Source: Rhodospirillaceae bacterium (lineage in GTDB: Bacteria > Pseudomonadota > Alphaproteobacteria > Azospirillales > Azospirillaceae). Taken from it: a stretch of 64,000 nucleotides of DNA. The position numbers and the translations under genes are program-made. This document shows, piece by piece, positions 53,986-62,767 of the stretch. Below the pieces are notes generated by a model. The model had not been told where the DNA came from, did no database searches, and was given only the letters and a program-made list of their open reading frames with translations. Numbering within the stretch: the first letter of the stretch is position 1; every line of letters starts with the position of its first letter. The stretch covers positions 1-64,000 of the forward strand of contig JAJUIU010000012.1 of the NCBI GenBank assembly GCA_029267445.1, in the 5' to 3' direction.

Positions 53986-55419
53986 ATGGACCTCGATCCG
54001 CTGACCCTGGCCAGGATCCAGTTCGCCTTCACCATCTCCTTCCACATCCTGTTCCCGGCCTTCACCATCGGGCTCGCCTGCTGGATCGCCGTGCTGGAGG
54101 GACGCTGGCTGCTGACGGGGCGGGACATCTTCCGCCAGCTGTCGGAGTACTGGACGAAGATCTTCGCCGTGTCCTTCGGCCTCGGCGTCGTCTCCGGCAT
54201 CGTCATGTCCTACCAGTTCGGCACGAACTGGAGCCGGTTTTCGGACATCGGCGGCTACATCCTGGGCCCCCTGATCAATTATGAGGTCGTGACCGCCTTC
54301 TTCCTGGAGGCGACGTTCCTGGGCGTGCTGCTGTTCGGGCGCGACCGGGTGCCGCGCGGCATGCATTTCTTCGCCGCCTGCATGGTGGCGCTGGGCACCC
54401 TGATCAGCGCCTTCTGGATCCTGTCGTCCAACAGCTTCATGCAGACGCCGGCCGGGTACGAGCTGCGCGACGGGCGGCTGTTCCCGGTCGACTGGTGGCA
54501 GATCGTCTTCAACCCCAGCTTCCCCTACCGCTACTTCCACATGGTCATGGCCTGTTTCCTGACCACGGCCTTCGTCGTGGCGGGGGTCAGCGCCTGGCAT
54601 CTCGTGAAGCGCCGCTTCGTCGACCACGCCAAGATCGGCCTGTCGATGTCGCTGTGGCTGATCGCCGTGCTGGCGCCGGCGCAGGTGTTCGTGGGCGACC
54701 TCACCGGCCTCAACACGCTGGAGCACCAGCCGACCAAGCTTGCCGCACTGGAGGGGCACTGGGAGACGTACGAGGGCGCGCCCCTAATCCTCTTCGCCAT
54801 CCCAGACCAGGAGGCGGAGATGAACCATTTCGAAATCTCCATTCCCAAGCTGGGCAGCATCATTCTGACCCACGATCCCGACGGCGTGATCCGGGGCCTG
54901 AAGGAATGGCCGGCGGAGGATCGCCCGCCGGTGCTGCCCGTCTTCTTCGCCTTCCGCGCCATGGTGGGGCTGGGTCTGCTGATGGTCGCCATCGGCTTCG
55001 TCAGCCTGTGGCTGCGGTGGAAGGGGCGGCTCTACGACACGGGCTGGTTCCTGCAGACGCTGCGCTTCACCTCCCCCATCGGGTTCCTGGCCATCATGTT
55101 CGGCTGGATCACGACGGAGCTCGGCCGCCAGCCCTGGACCGTCTACGGCATCCTGCGGACGGAGGACAGCGTCACCCCGGCGCTGACGGCGGCGGGGGTT
55201 TTGACCTCGCTCACCATCTTCTTCCTCGCCTACACCACGGTCTTCAGCGCGGGCATCTACTTCCTGGTGCGGCTGTTCCAGCGCGGGCCCGAGGGCGGGG
55301 TCAGGGCGCCAGACCTGACGGCCAACCGGCCGAAGCGGCCCTTCTCCGCCGCACCCGAGGCGATCGAGCCGGGCCCGTCCGGCCGCCCCACCCGGATCAG
55401 CCCGTCCGCCGCCGAATAG
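53986..55419 (+). CDS. cioA: Cyanide-insensitive bd-type quinol oxidase subunit I
   Basis: This 477-residue subunit I of a bd-type quinol oxidase reduces O2 to water with electrons from quinol. Nine or so membrane helices are present. Heme ligands are seen as His20 (TISFHILFP) and His185 (RYFHMVMAC), with proton-path glutamates Glu100 and Glu108 and the late signature GWITTELGRQPW. The Q-loop (about residues 230-320) is short, as in CioA-type oxidases. The start at 53986 gives MDLDPLTLARIQFAF. The Pro/Arg-rich C-terminal tail is not conserved. Confidence 0.92.
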   Translation: MDLDPLTLARIQFAFTISFHILFPAFTIGLACWIAVLEGRWLLTGRDIFRQLSEYWTKIFAVSFGLGVVSGIVMSYQFGTNWSRFSDIGGYILGPLINYEVVTAFFLEATFLGVLLFGRDRVPRGMHFFAACMVALGTLISAFWILSSNSFMQTPAGYELRDGRLFPVDWWQIVFNPSFPYRYFHMVMACFLTTAFVVAGVSAWHLVKRRFVDHAKIGLSMSLWLIAVLAPAQVFVGDLTGLNTLEHQPTKLAALEGHWETYEGAPLILFAIPDQEAEMNHFEISIPKLGSIILTHDPDGVIRGLKEWPAEDRPPVLPVFFAFRAMVGLGLLMVAIGFVSLWLRWKGRLYDTGWFLQTLRFTSPIGFLAIMFGWITTELGRQPWTVYGILRTEDSVTPALTAAGVLTSLTIFFLAYTTVFSAGIYFLVRLFQRGPEGGVRAPDLTANRPKRPFSAAPEAIEPGPSGRPTRISPSAAE

Positions 55420-55441
55420 CCCCAGCGCAGGAGCGACCGCC

Positions 55442-56455
55442 ATGCTGGACTGGATCGACCTCACCCTCGCCTTCGCCTTCATCGGCGGCCTCGCCATCTT
55501 CATGTACGTGCTGATGGACGGGTTCGACCTGGGGGTCGGCATCCTGTTCCCCTTCCTGCCGGGCGGGGAGGACGACCGGGACATCGCCATGAACACGGTC
55601 GCCCCCATCTGGGACGGGAACGAGACCTGGCTGATCCTGGGCGGGGCCGCGCTGTTCGCCGGCTTCCCGCTGGCCTATTCGGTGATCCTGCCGGCCCTCT
55701 ACCTGCCGCTGCTGCTGATGCTGATCGCGCTGATCTTCCGGGGGGTCGCGTTCGAGTTCCGCTTCAAGGCGGTGACCAGCCGGGGCGCCTGGGGCTACAG
55801 CTTCTTCTTCGGCTCCCTGTTCGCCACCTTCGCCCAGGGCGTCATCCTGGGCGCCTTCATCCAGGGCTTCGAGGTGGAGGGCCGGGACTTCGTCGGCGGC
55901 CTGCTGGACTGGCTGACCCCCTTCAGCCTGATGACCGGCGTGGCGCTCGTCTGCGGCTACGCCCTGCTGGGCTGCACCTGGCTGATCCTGAAGACGGAGG
56001 ACGGGCTGCGCGACTGGTGCTACCGGCTGGCGCCGAAGCTGCTGCTGGGCGTGCTGATCTTCATCGGGTTGGTCAGCCTGATCACGCCGCTCTGGAACGA
56101 GGCGGTGCGGGACCGCTGGTTCACCTTCCCGAACCTGCTCTATCTGGCGCCGGTGCCGGTGCTGACCCTGCTGGTGGCGGCCATGCTGCTGACGACCGTG
56201 CGCCAGCGCCGCGACGGGCCGCCCTTCGTGCTGACCATGCTGCTGTTCCTGCTGGCCTACGGTGGCCTCGCCATCAGCCTGTGGCCGCTGGCGATCCCCC
56301 CGGACATCACGATCTGGGACGCGGCCTCCCCGCCGGAAAGCCAGGTCTTCCTGTTCGTCGGGCTGGTCTTCCTGGTGCCGACGATCCTGGCCTACACGGC
56401 CTACACCTACTGGGTGTTCCGGGGGAAGATCCGGGCCGGCGAGGGGTATCACTGA
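55442..56455 (+). CDS. cioB: Cyanide-insensitive bd-type quinol oxidase subunit II
   Basis: This 337-residue subunit II is the polytopic partner of the subunit I gene 22 bases upstream, with AGGAGCGACCGCC before the ATG. About eight hydrophobic helices are present. Typical segments are VLMDGFDLGVGILFPF, WDGNETWLILGGAALFAGFP and the late LFVGLVFLVPTILAYTAYTYW. No CydX-like small subunit is found after it. A terminator-like hairpin follows before the convergent SCP2 gene. Confidence 0.93.
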   Translation: MLDWIDLTLAFAFIGGLAIFMYVLMDGFDLGVGILFPFLPGGEDDRDIAMNTVAPIWDGNETWLILGGAALFAGFPLAYSVILPALYLPLLLMLIALIFRGVAFEFRFKAVTSRGAWGYSFFFGSLFATFAQGVILGAFIQGFEVEGRDFVGGLLDWLTPFSLMTGVALVCGYALLGCTWLILKTEDGLRDWCYRLAPKLLLGVLIFIGLVSLITPLWNEAVRDRWFTFPNLLYLAPVPVLTLLVAAMLLTTVRQRRDGPPFVLTMLLFLLAYGGLAISLWPLAIPPDITIWDAASPPESQVFLFVGLVFLVPTILAYTAYTYWVFRGKIRAGEGYH

Positions 56456-56477
56456 GCGGGCGGACCGCCCGAAACAA

Positions 56478-56504
56478 GGACGGCGCCCCCTGCGGGCGCC
56501 GTCC
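56478..56504. terminator. Bidirectional terminator-like hairpin after cioB
   Basis: Eleven-base perfect arms GGACGGCGCCC (56478-56488) and GGGCGCCGTCC (56494-56504) enclose a 5-base loop, between convergent cioB and the SCP2 gene. The flanking T/A runs are weak, so it may act only partly. Confidence 0.55.
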
Positions 56505-56528
56505 GTCATGTCCGCGGCTGGGCAGCCC

Positions 56529-56831
56529 TCAGTCGTCCAGCATGGAGCTGAGCTTCATGGCGAGGCCCATATCGCCCTGGACCTTCAGCTTGCCGGTGGA
56601 GAAGGCCATCATGGGGGACAGCTGGCCCTGGTTCATCTTCACGAAGTTGTCCAGCGTCATCTGGATGGTCGTGCGCGGGTCGGCCCCCTTCTGGCTGACC
56701 GCCGGCGGGGCCTGGTTGCCGTCCACATAGATGGCGCCGTCCTGCCCGAAATCGAACTTCACCACGGCCCCCAGCCCGGCGAACCGGTTGGCGTTGGCGC
56801 GCATCTCCTTCTCAAGCTCGTCGACGGTCAT
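56529..56831 (-). CDS. SCP2 sterol-binding-domain protein
   Basis: This 100-residue single SCP2 domain contains VKFDFGQDGAIYVDG and the segment TTIQMTLDNFVKMNQGQLSPMMAF, then GKLKVQGDMGLAMKL at the end, which forms the hydrophobic tunnel in this family. It binds acyl chains or lipids. It lies 39 bases after pccB on the same strand, so it is probably in the same transcript and might shuttle acyl-CoA, which is only inferred. Length is normal. Confidence 0.92.
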   Translation of the reverse strand: MTVDELEKEMRANANRFAGLGAVVKFDFGQDGAIYVDGNQAPPAVSQKGADPRTTIQMTLDNFVKMNQGQLSPMMAFSTGKLKVQGDMGLAMKLSSMLDD

Positions 56832-56870
56832 CGGGCGTTCCTTCCTCGTCTCGTTGTTCTGTCGGGAATC

Positions 56871-58403
56871 TCAGAGCGGCAGGTTGTCGTGCTTCTTCCA
56901 CGGGTTCTCGAGCTGCTTGTTCCGCAGCATGCCGAGCGCCCGGCACAGCCGCTTGCGGGTGTTGTGCGGCATGATCACGTCGTCGATGTAGCCGCGGGAA
57001 GCGGCGACGAAGGGGTTGGCGAACTTCTGCCGGTACTCCTCCGTCCGCGCCTCGATCTTGGCGGTGTCGCCGATGTCCTGGCGGAAGATGATCTCCACCG
57101 CCCCCTTCGGCCCCATCACCGCGATCTCCGCCTGCGGCCACGCGTAGTTCACGTCGCCGCGCAGATGCTTGGAGGCCATCACGTCGTAGGCGCCGCCATA
57201 GGCCTTGCGGGTGATCACGGTGACCTTGGGCACGGTGCACTCCGCATAGGCGAACAGCAGCTTCGCCCCGTGCTTGATGATGCCGCCATACTCCTGCGCC
57301 GTTCCCGGCAGGAAACCGGGGACGTCGACGAAGGTCACGATCGGGATGTTGAAGGCGTCGCAGAAGCGCACGAACCGCGCCGCCTTGCGGCTGCTGTCGA
57401 TGTCCAGGCAGCCGGCCAGCACCATCGGCTGGTTCGCCACGAACCCGACGGTGCTGCCGTTCATCCGGCCGAAGCCCGTGATGATGTTGCGGGCGTAGTC
57501 CGGCTGCACCTCGAAGAAGTCGCCCTCGTCCACGACCTTCAGGATCAGCTCCTTCATGTCGTAGGGCTTGTTCGGGTTGGCCGGCACCAGCGTGTCCAGG
57601 CTCGGCTCCTGCCGGTCGATCGGGTCGGCGGTCGGCCGCACCGGCGGCTTCTCCCGGTTGTTCAGCGGCAGGAAGTCGAAGAAGCGCCGGGTCTGGAGGA
57701 TCGCCTCCACGTCGTTCTCGAAGGCGAGGTCGGCCACACCGGACTTCGCCGTGTGGGTCACGGCCCCGCCCAGCTCCTCCGCCGTCACCACCTCGTGCGT
57801 CACCGTCTTCACCACGTCGGGGCCGGTGACGAACATGTAGCTGCTGTCCTTCACCATAAAGATGAAGTCGGTCATGGCCGGGCTGTAGACCGCACCGCCG
57901 GCGCAGGGGCCCATGATCAGGCTGATCTGCGGCACCACGCCGGAAGCCAGCACGTTGCGCTGGAACACCTCGGCATAGCCGCCCAGGCTCGCAACCCCCT
58001 CCTGGATGCGGGCCCCGCCCGAATCGTTCAAGCCGATGACGGGCGCGCCCACCTTCATCGCCTGATCCATGACCTTGCAGATCTTCTCCGCGTGCGCCTC
58101 CGACAGGCTGCCGCCGAACACGGTGAAATCCTGGCTGAAGACGAAGACGAGGCGGCCGTTGATCGTGCCGTGGCCGGTCACCACGCCGTCGCCCGGCACC
58201 TTCTGGTCGGCCATGCCGAAGTCGGTGCAGCGATGCTCGACGAACATGTCCCACTCTTCGAAGGACCCCTCGTCCAGCAGCACGTCGATGCGCTCGCGGG
58301 CCGTCAGCTTGCCCTTGGCGTGCTGGGCCTCCACGCGCTTGGCGCCGCCGCCCTGCCGCGCGCCGGCCCGCTTGGCTTCCAGCTTCGCCACGATCTCCTG
58401 CAT
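56871..58403 (-). CDS. pccB: Propionyl-CoA carboxylase beta (carboxyltransferase) subunit
   Basis: This 510-residue carboxyltransferase carboxylates propionyl-CoA with the pccA product. The N-half has [23 protein letters not shown]... and [16 protein letters not shown], and the C-half has [20 protein letters not shown] and [20 protein letters not shown]; these are PccB-type rather than MccB-type signatures. It ends HDNLPL, the family C-terminus. The start is ATG 58403 ([14 protein letters not shown]). It is followed by SCP2 on the same strand, and pccA lies 5.5 kb away. Confidence 0.94.
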   Translation of the reverse strand: MQEIVAKLEAKRAGARQGGGAKRVEAQHAKGKLTARERIDVLLDEGSFEEWDMFVEHRCTDFGMADQKVPGDGVVTGHGTINGRLVFVFSQDFTVFGGSLSEAHAEKICKVMDQAMKVGAPVIGLNDSGGARIQEGVASLGGYAEVFQRNVLASGVVPQISLIMGPCAGGAVYSPAMTDFIFMVKDSSYMFVTGPDVVKTVTHEVVTAEELGGAVTHTAKSGVADLAFENDVEAILQTRRFFDFLPLNNREKPPVRPTADPIDRQEPSLDTLVPANPNKPYDMKELILKVVDEGDFFEVQPDYARNIITGFGRMNGSTVGFVANQPMVLAGCLDIDSSRKAARFVRFCDAFNIPIVTFVDVPGFLPGTAQEYGGIIKHGAKLLFAYAECTVPKVTVITRKAYGGAYDVMASKHLRGDVNYAWPQAEIAVMGPKGAVEIIFRQDIGDTAKIEARTEEYRQKFANPFVAASRGYIDDVIMPHNTRKRLCRALGMLRNKQLENPWKKHDNLPL

Positions 58404-58504
58404 GCCCGCCTCCCCGGTTCGGGACCTTTCCGGCCCGCGCTGATAACGCACATAGCATCCGCGCGGGGCGTGCGCCAAGCCGGGTGTCGGGATGGCCGTC
58501 CGGG

Positions 58505-59203
58505 TCAGCCCGCCTGGAGTGCGGCGATGAACCGTCCCGTCGCCTCCAGGTCGGCCAGGATCGCCGCGCGGCGCTTCGCCGCCTCCGCGTCCTCGCCCCA
58601 CTGCTCGGCCTGGAACAGCTCGTCGAGCTGCGCCAGGGTGAACGCCTCGGCCGGGGCCACCCGCCCTTCCAGCAGGGCCAGCCCGATGACCAGCGATCCG
58701 GAAGCGCCGACGGCGCTCTGCAGGGCCGCGAGCCGCCAAGGGTCGAGCGCGTCGACCGCCGCGCGCAAGGCGGCCAGCGCGCCCTCCGACTGCGGGCGGT
58801 GGACGACGCCGACGGTCGGCACCAGCAGCGCGTCATAGCGCAGGGCGCACCAGTCCAGCAGCGGCTGCCAGCCCTGCCGCTGCCGCTCCGCCAGCGCCGG
58901 CGGATGGTCCGCCCGGTAGCAGAGCAGGTCGGTGCCTGCATAGGCGAACACGGCCTGGACCATCTGCGGATGCTGGTCCCGCGCGCGGTCCACGGCCACG
59001 TTCGAAAGCTGGGTCAGCGGCACCATATGGGGCCGGATCTCGTCCGCCTGGGCGTCCCACTCGGCGGCGACGGCGTCGGCCAGCGCCCGGGTCGGCAGGT
59101 GCAGCGGCTGGCGCGCGGGCGTGCGCACGGGCCTCCCGTCCAGCCGAACCTCCCAGCCGCCATCCACCGGTTCCACGGCGACCTGCTTGTAGACGCGCTT
59201 CAT
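58505..59203 (-). CDS. ATP12 family F1-ATPase assembly chaperone
   Basis: This 232-residue protein is of the ATP12 family, the alphaproteobacterial/mitochondrial chaperone for the F1 alpha subunit. It begins [29 protein letters not shown], with [22 protein letters not shown] next, and [16 protein letters not shown] in the middle, which is diagnostic. The helical C-half has [13 protein letters not shown]. Length is normal. It lies 48 bases after the HAD gene and 101 bases before pccB, in a block common in alphaproteobacteria. Confidence 0.93.
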   Translation of the reverse strand: MKRVYKQVAVEPVDGGWEVRLDGRPVRTPARQPLHLPTRALADAVAAEWDAQADEIRPHMVPLTQLSNVAVDRARDQHPQMVQAVFAYAGTDLLCYRADHPPALAERQRQGWQPLLDWCALRYDALLVPTVGVVHRPQSEGALAALRAAVDALDPWRLAALQSAVGASGSLVIGLALLEGRVAPAEAFTLAQLDELFQAEQWGEDAEAAKRRAAILADLEATGRFIAALQAG

Positions 59204-59251
59204 TCCGATTCCGCGATCGTTGTCGGGCCCGTCTCGTCGGGCGGCGAACCT

Positions 59252-59926
59252 CTACCCCGCCGCCGGCATCAGGCCAAGCACGGCGGCGGGAACTTCGCCG
59301 AATGCGTCCACCAGCCGCACGGCCCCGCTGGCCATCAGCTCGTCCGGCGCGTGATAGCCCCAGGAGACGCCGACGCAGGGCACGCCCGCGTTCCTGGCCA
59401 TCAGCACGTCGAACGTCGTGTCCCCGATCACCACCGTCCCGGCGCGGTCGGACCCCGCCTCCGCCATGGCGTGGTGGACCATGTCGGGGTGCGGCTTGCC
59501 CGGCAGCAGGTCGCTGGTCTGCAGGGTGACGAACCGTTCCAGCAGGCCGTGGTGCTGCAGGGTGGCCAGCAGTCCCCGGCGGGACTTGCCGGTGGCGATG
59601 CCGAGCAGCAGTCCCCCCGCCTCCAGCGCGTCCAGCGCGGCGCGCACGCCGGGGTACAGCGGTTCGGGGTGGCGGCCCTTCAGGCGGTTGTCGTGGAAGG
59701 CCGCCTTGTAGGCCTCCGCGATCTCCCCATGCAGGCGCGGCTCCCCCTGCGGCAGCAGCCGGGCCACGCCTTCGACCAGCGGCAGGCCGACGACGCGGCG
59801 CACGGCGTTGGCCGGTGGTGCCGACAGGCCGACGGCCGCGAAGCCCGCATCCATGGCGGCGAGGATGGCGTGCTGGCTGTCGACCAGCGTTCCGTCGCAG
59901 TCGAAAAGCGCGAGCCGTGTCGGCAC
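59252..59926 (-). CDS. HAD-superfamily phosphoglycolate-phosphatase-like hydrolase
   Basis: This 224-residue HAD hydrolase begins VPTRLALFDCDGTLVDS, with the nucleophile Asp9 and Asp11. Further motifs are IATGKSRRG (motif II/III region), GKPHPDM and VVIGDTTFDVLMARNAG (motif IV). It is closest in layout to Gph-type phosphatases, but substrate is not proven. The start is GTG 59926. It lies between the RluC-like and ATP12 genes, all on the same strand. Confidence 0.9.
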   Translation of the reverse strand: MPTRLALFDCDGTLVDSQHAILAAMDAGFAAVGLSAPPANAVRRVVGLPLVEGVARLLPQGEPRLHGEIAEAYKAAFHDNRLKGRHPEPLYPGVRAALDALEAGGLLLGIATGKSRRGLLATLQHHGLLERFVTLQTSDLLPGKPHPDMVHHAMAEAGSDRAGTVVIGDTTFDVLMARNAGVPCVGVSWGYHAPDELMASGAVRLVDAFGEVPAAVLGLMPAAG

Positions 59927-60006
59927 GGGATCACCGGTCTGGCGGGAGTGGGCGTAAATCCGGGCCCCACATGTAGCCCCGCGTCCCCGCCGGCGAAAGG
60001 GGCGGC

Positions 60007-61026
60007 TCAGCCGAAATCGAGTTCGGCGAACGGGTCGGCCTTCATCCGGGCGTCGAAGCCGAAATACTCCCACGCCGGCTTCATGTGGGCGGGCAGCGGC
60101 GCCGTGACGTCGATGGTGCCGCCCTTGGGATGGGGCATCACGATCCGGCGGGCGTGCAGGTGCAGCTGGCGCGGCACCTCCACCCCGCCGCCCAGGAAGG
60201 CGCCCTGCCCGGCATACTTCCCGTCGCCCAGGATCGGCGTGCCGATCGCCGCCATGTGGACGCGGAGCTGATGGGTGCGGCCGGTGCGCGGCCACAGCGC
60301 CACGAAGGCCGCCTGCCGGTGCGCATGCTCCACCACCGTGTAGTAGGTGATGGCGTGCACCCCCTCCTCCTCGTCCACGGCCATGCGCTCGCCCTTGGTC
60401 CCGGCCTCCTTGGCGACGGGCAGGTCGATGCGGCCCTGGTGCGGGTTGGGCACGCCCACCGTGCAGGCCCAGTAGATCTTGCGGGCGTCGCGGGACCGGA
60501 AGGCCGCCGTCAGCTTCGCCGCCGCCGCCGCACTCCGGGCCAGCACGAGGCAGCCCGACGTGTCCTTGTCCAGCCGGTGCACCAGCTTCGGCCGCTGCGC
60601 GGCGTCGAAGGTCAGGGCGTCCAGCATGGCGTCCAGGTTCTTCGGCTGGTTGGTGCCGCCCTGGGTGGCGAGGCCGGCCGGCTTGTCCAGCACGATCACG
60701 TCGGCGTCGCGGTAGAGCACGCGGCGGCGCAGCGCCTCGGCCTCCTGCTCCGTATAGGCGGGCTTGGCCTTGGCCGGTTTGCCCGCCGCGTCGGGCGGCG
60801 GGGCGTCGGGCAGCGGCGGAACACGCACCTGCTGTCCGGGGGAAAGGCGCGTGTTCGCCTCCGCCCGCTTGCCGTCCACCCGCACTTGGCCCGTGCGCAG
60901 CAGTTTCTGGAGCTGGATATGGCTCAGGCCGGGATAGTGCCGCTTGAACCAGCGGTCCAGCCGCGCGTCGGCGTCGTCCTGCGACACCGTCACCGTCTCC
61001 ACCCGCTTTCCCGTTCCCTCGCTCAT
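60007..61026 (-). CDS. rluC: RluC/RluD-family 23S rRNA pseudouridine synthase
   Basis: This 339-residue pseudouridine synthase has an N-terminal S4 domain (about 18-75, ARLDRWFKRHYPGLSHIQLQKLL) and a catalytic domain with HRLDKDTSGCLVL (150 onward), in which Asp153 is catalytic. RTGRTHQLRVHMAAIGTPILGD is at the expected later place. The family member could be RluC or RluD; the S4 domain and neighbour crcB favour RluC. ATG 61026 overlaps the crcB stop by 4 bases. Confidence 0.92.
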   Translation of the reverse strand: MSEGTGKRVETVTVSQDDADARLDRWFKRHYPGLSHIQLQKLLRTGQVRVDGKRAEANTRLSPGQQVRVPPLPDAPPPDAAGKPAKAKPAYTEQEAEALRRRVLYRDADVIVLDKPAGLATQGGTNQPKNLDAMLDALTFDAAQRPKLVHRLDKDTSGCLVLARSAAAAAKLTAAFRSRDARKIYWACTVGVPNPHQGRIDLPVAKEAGTKGERMAVDEEEGVHAITYYTVVEHAHRQAAFVALWPRTGRTHQLRVHMAAIGTPILGDGKYAGQGAFLGGGVEVPRQLHLHARRIVMPHPKGGTIDVTAPLPAHMKPAWEYFGFDARMKADPFAELDFG

Positions 61027-61403
61027 GCCGTCACCATCCGCGCCGCCCACAGGCCGGCGAACAGGGCGCCGACCGAACACACGACCGAGGCCAGCGCATA
61101 GGCCAGCGCCGTCCCCGCCTCCCCCCGCTCCCACAGCAGCGCCACGTCGAGGGAGAAGGCGGAGAAGGTGGTGAACCCGCCCAGCACCCCCGTCAACAGG
61201 AAGGCGCGCAGTTCCGGGGATGGCTGCCACGCGTGGGCGCCGAGCCCGGCCAGGAAGCCCATGGCGAGGCCGCCCGTCACGTTCACCGTCAAGGTGCCCC
61301 AGGGAAAGTCCGCCCCCAGCCAGCGGCCGACCGCCAGCACGGTCAGGTACCGTCCGACCGCCCCCAGCGCCCCGCCGGCTGCGATGGCGAGGATGGTGTT
61401 CAT
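61023..61403 (-). CDS. crcB: CrcB/Fluc fluoride channel
   Basis: This 126-residue dual-topology fluoride channel has four hydrophobic helices. Typical segments are GGALGAVGRYLTV and VNVTGGLAMGFLAGL, then TGVLGGFTTFSAFSLDVALL, which includes the Phe/Thr/Ser track lining the pore. It protects cytoplasmic enzymes from fluoride. The ATG overlaps the upstream DUF429-like stop by 4 bases and its stop overlaps rluC by 4 bases. No fluoride riboswitch was seen upstream. Confidence 0.95.
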   Translation of the reverse strand: MNTILAIAAGGALGAVGRYLTVLAVGRWLGADFPWGTLTVNVTGGLAMGFLAGLGAHAWQPSPELRAFLLTGVLGGFTTFSAFSLDVALLWERGEAGTALAYALASVVCSVGALFAGLWAARMVTA

Positions 61404-62317
61404 GGCAGGCTGTCCTTCACGCCGAAGATCCATCCCTCCCGCCGGGCGGTGTCCGCGTCCAGCCCCGGCGGGGACCAGACGGTCGGATCGGCCGCCAGCA
61501 GCCGCAGCCCGGCGGCTGAGATCATGGCGTCGCCCGCATGGTCGTCGAAACGCTCCGGCACCTCCGGCGCCAGACGGCCGCCCAGTGCCGCGACCCCTTC
61601 CGCCAGCACGGGCCTTGCGGTAATCTTGGCGGTGGAGCCGATCGCCCGGAGGCGGAACAGCGTCGGGTAGATCTCCATAATGACTGACCGGTCAGTCATT
61701 AATTCGGCGGGCCAGACGGCGACCGCCCCTTCCCCCTCCGCCCGCAGCCGCCGCAGCGTGCGCATCCCCGCCAGGGACGCTTTGCCAACCTGCTTGGACG
61801 CCGCCGCCAGCTTGAAGACCGAGACCGGTGTGCCGAGGCCGGCGCGGGCCGCCGCCACCTCCGTCCGCCGCCGCTTGGTCGACCCGTCGCCCCAATGCGC
61901 CGGGGTCGGGCCGCTGACCCAGAAGCTGGGCCCGAGGCGCGGATCGTCGACGGCCGGCCCGGCGAAATCGTCCGGCGCGCCCGCCGAGGCCCGCTCCACC
62001 AGGTCCCAGACGTCGAACAGGCCGTCGAGACCGGGCACCCGCCCGTCCAGGTAGCCGACGCCGGGGACCCAGGGCAGGCCGAAGGCGAAGTCGAAGCCCG
62101 CCATCACCCGCAGCCCTTCCCGAACGCGGGCCAGCACCCAGTCGCCAGCCTCCCGCCGCGACCACGCCCGGCCCGGCGCCGGGACCGGGCGCACCATCCC
62201 GTCCGGCGTGGCGACGGCGATGGCGATCCCCTTGGGCGGCGCGGTGCCGGTGGGCTTTGCGCCGGTCCAGTCGATCCCGATATAAAGGTCGAAGCGGTGC
62301 GGATCGGGTCTGGACAT
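61400..62317 (-). CDS. DUF429-like RNase-H-fold protein
   Basis: This 305-residue protein resembles DUF429-type predicted nucleases of RNase-H-like fold. The N-terminus FDLYIGIDWTGAKP supplies the first Asp, with GFDFAFGLPW, EIYPTLFRLRA and DDHAGDAMISAAGLRLLA (late acidic pair) as further family marks. It overlaps crcB by 4 bases. Between AVAVWPAEL and IMEIYP it contains a 24-bp perfect palindrome that encodes about eight residues not obviously needed by the fold. Function is unknown. Confidence 0.72.
   Translation of the reverse strand: MSRPDPHRFDLYIGIDWTGAKPTGTAPPKGIAIAVATPDGMVRPVPAPGRAWSRREAGDWVLARVREGLRVMAGFDFAFGLPWVPGVGYLDGRVPGLDGLFDVWDLVERASAGAPDDFAGPAVDDPRLGPSFWVSGPTPAHWGDGSTKRRRTEVAAARAGLGTPVSVFKLAAASKQVGKASLAGMRTLRRLRAEGEGAVAVWPAELMTDRSVIMEIYPTLFRLRAIGSTAKITARPVLAEGVAALGGRLAPEVPERFDDHAGDAMISAAGLRLLAADPTVWSPPGLDADTARREGWIFGVKDSLP
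61678..61701. promoter_or_regulatory. 24-bp perfect palindrome inside the DUF429-like gene
   Basis: The half-site TAATGACTGACC is followed by its exact inverted copy, giving 24 bp with no mismatch. It encodes about LMTDRSVI. The core TGACTGACCGGTCAGTCA has the form of TetR-family operators, but here it is inside coding sequence. A hairpin, an internal operator or an inserted element are the options. Confidence 0.6.
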
Positions 62318-62406
62318 GCGGGGGACGGCCGTGGGCGGGACGGCCGCGACCCTACGCCGGGCCCGCCGAGACGCGCAAGATCGGTGGAACGGACGCCCCC
62401 TTGTCC

Positions 62407-62748
62407 ATGACCAGCACCCTGTCCCGCCTTCTGCCGCCGCTCGCCGCGGCGCTGATCCTGGCGGCCCCCGCGCAAGCCCAGCAGCCCGCCCCGTCGCAGT
62501 CGCCGCAGCGGCCTGCCGAGGCGCGACCCCAGCCTGAGGAGGAGATCGTCGTCACCGGGCGCAGGCGGGAACTGCCGTCCTTCCAGGAGGAGTACGAGTT
62601 CCACAAGGCGGAGTACGAGCGCCTGCGCCAGAAGTTCGAACGGGCGGAGGCGCCGCGCTACAGCCCCGCCGAGCGCAAGATCCGCGCCCCCGAACTGCTG
62701 ACCGGCACCCTGCCCGGCAAGCCGACGATCACGGAGAGGCTGGATTGA
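62407..62748 (+). CDS. Small exported protein with a TonB-receptor-like N-terminal motif
   Basis: This 113-residue protein has a signal peptide (about 1-24, LAAALILAAPAQAQ) followed by a Pro/Gln/Ser-rich linker and EEEIVVTGRRRELPS. That motif is the same one that begins the plug of both TonB-dependent receptors in this window (EIVVTGSRI). No plug or barrel follows. The rest (about 60-113) is a charged, helical segment (FQEEYEFHKAEYERLRQKFE) and a C-terminal TLPGKPTITERLD. I do not recognise a family. It is divergent from the DUF429-like gene and converges with rarA. Confidence 0.72.
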   Translation: MTSTLSRLLPPLAAALILAAPAQAQQPAPSQSPQRPAEARPQPEEEIVVTGRRRELPSFQEEYEFHKAEYERLRQKFERAEAPRYSPAERKIRAPELLTGTLPGKPTITERLD

Positions 62749-62767
62749 GGGAGGCCCAGCAGAGCGC

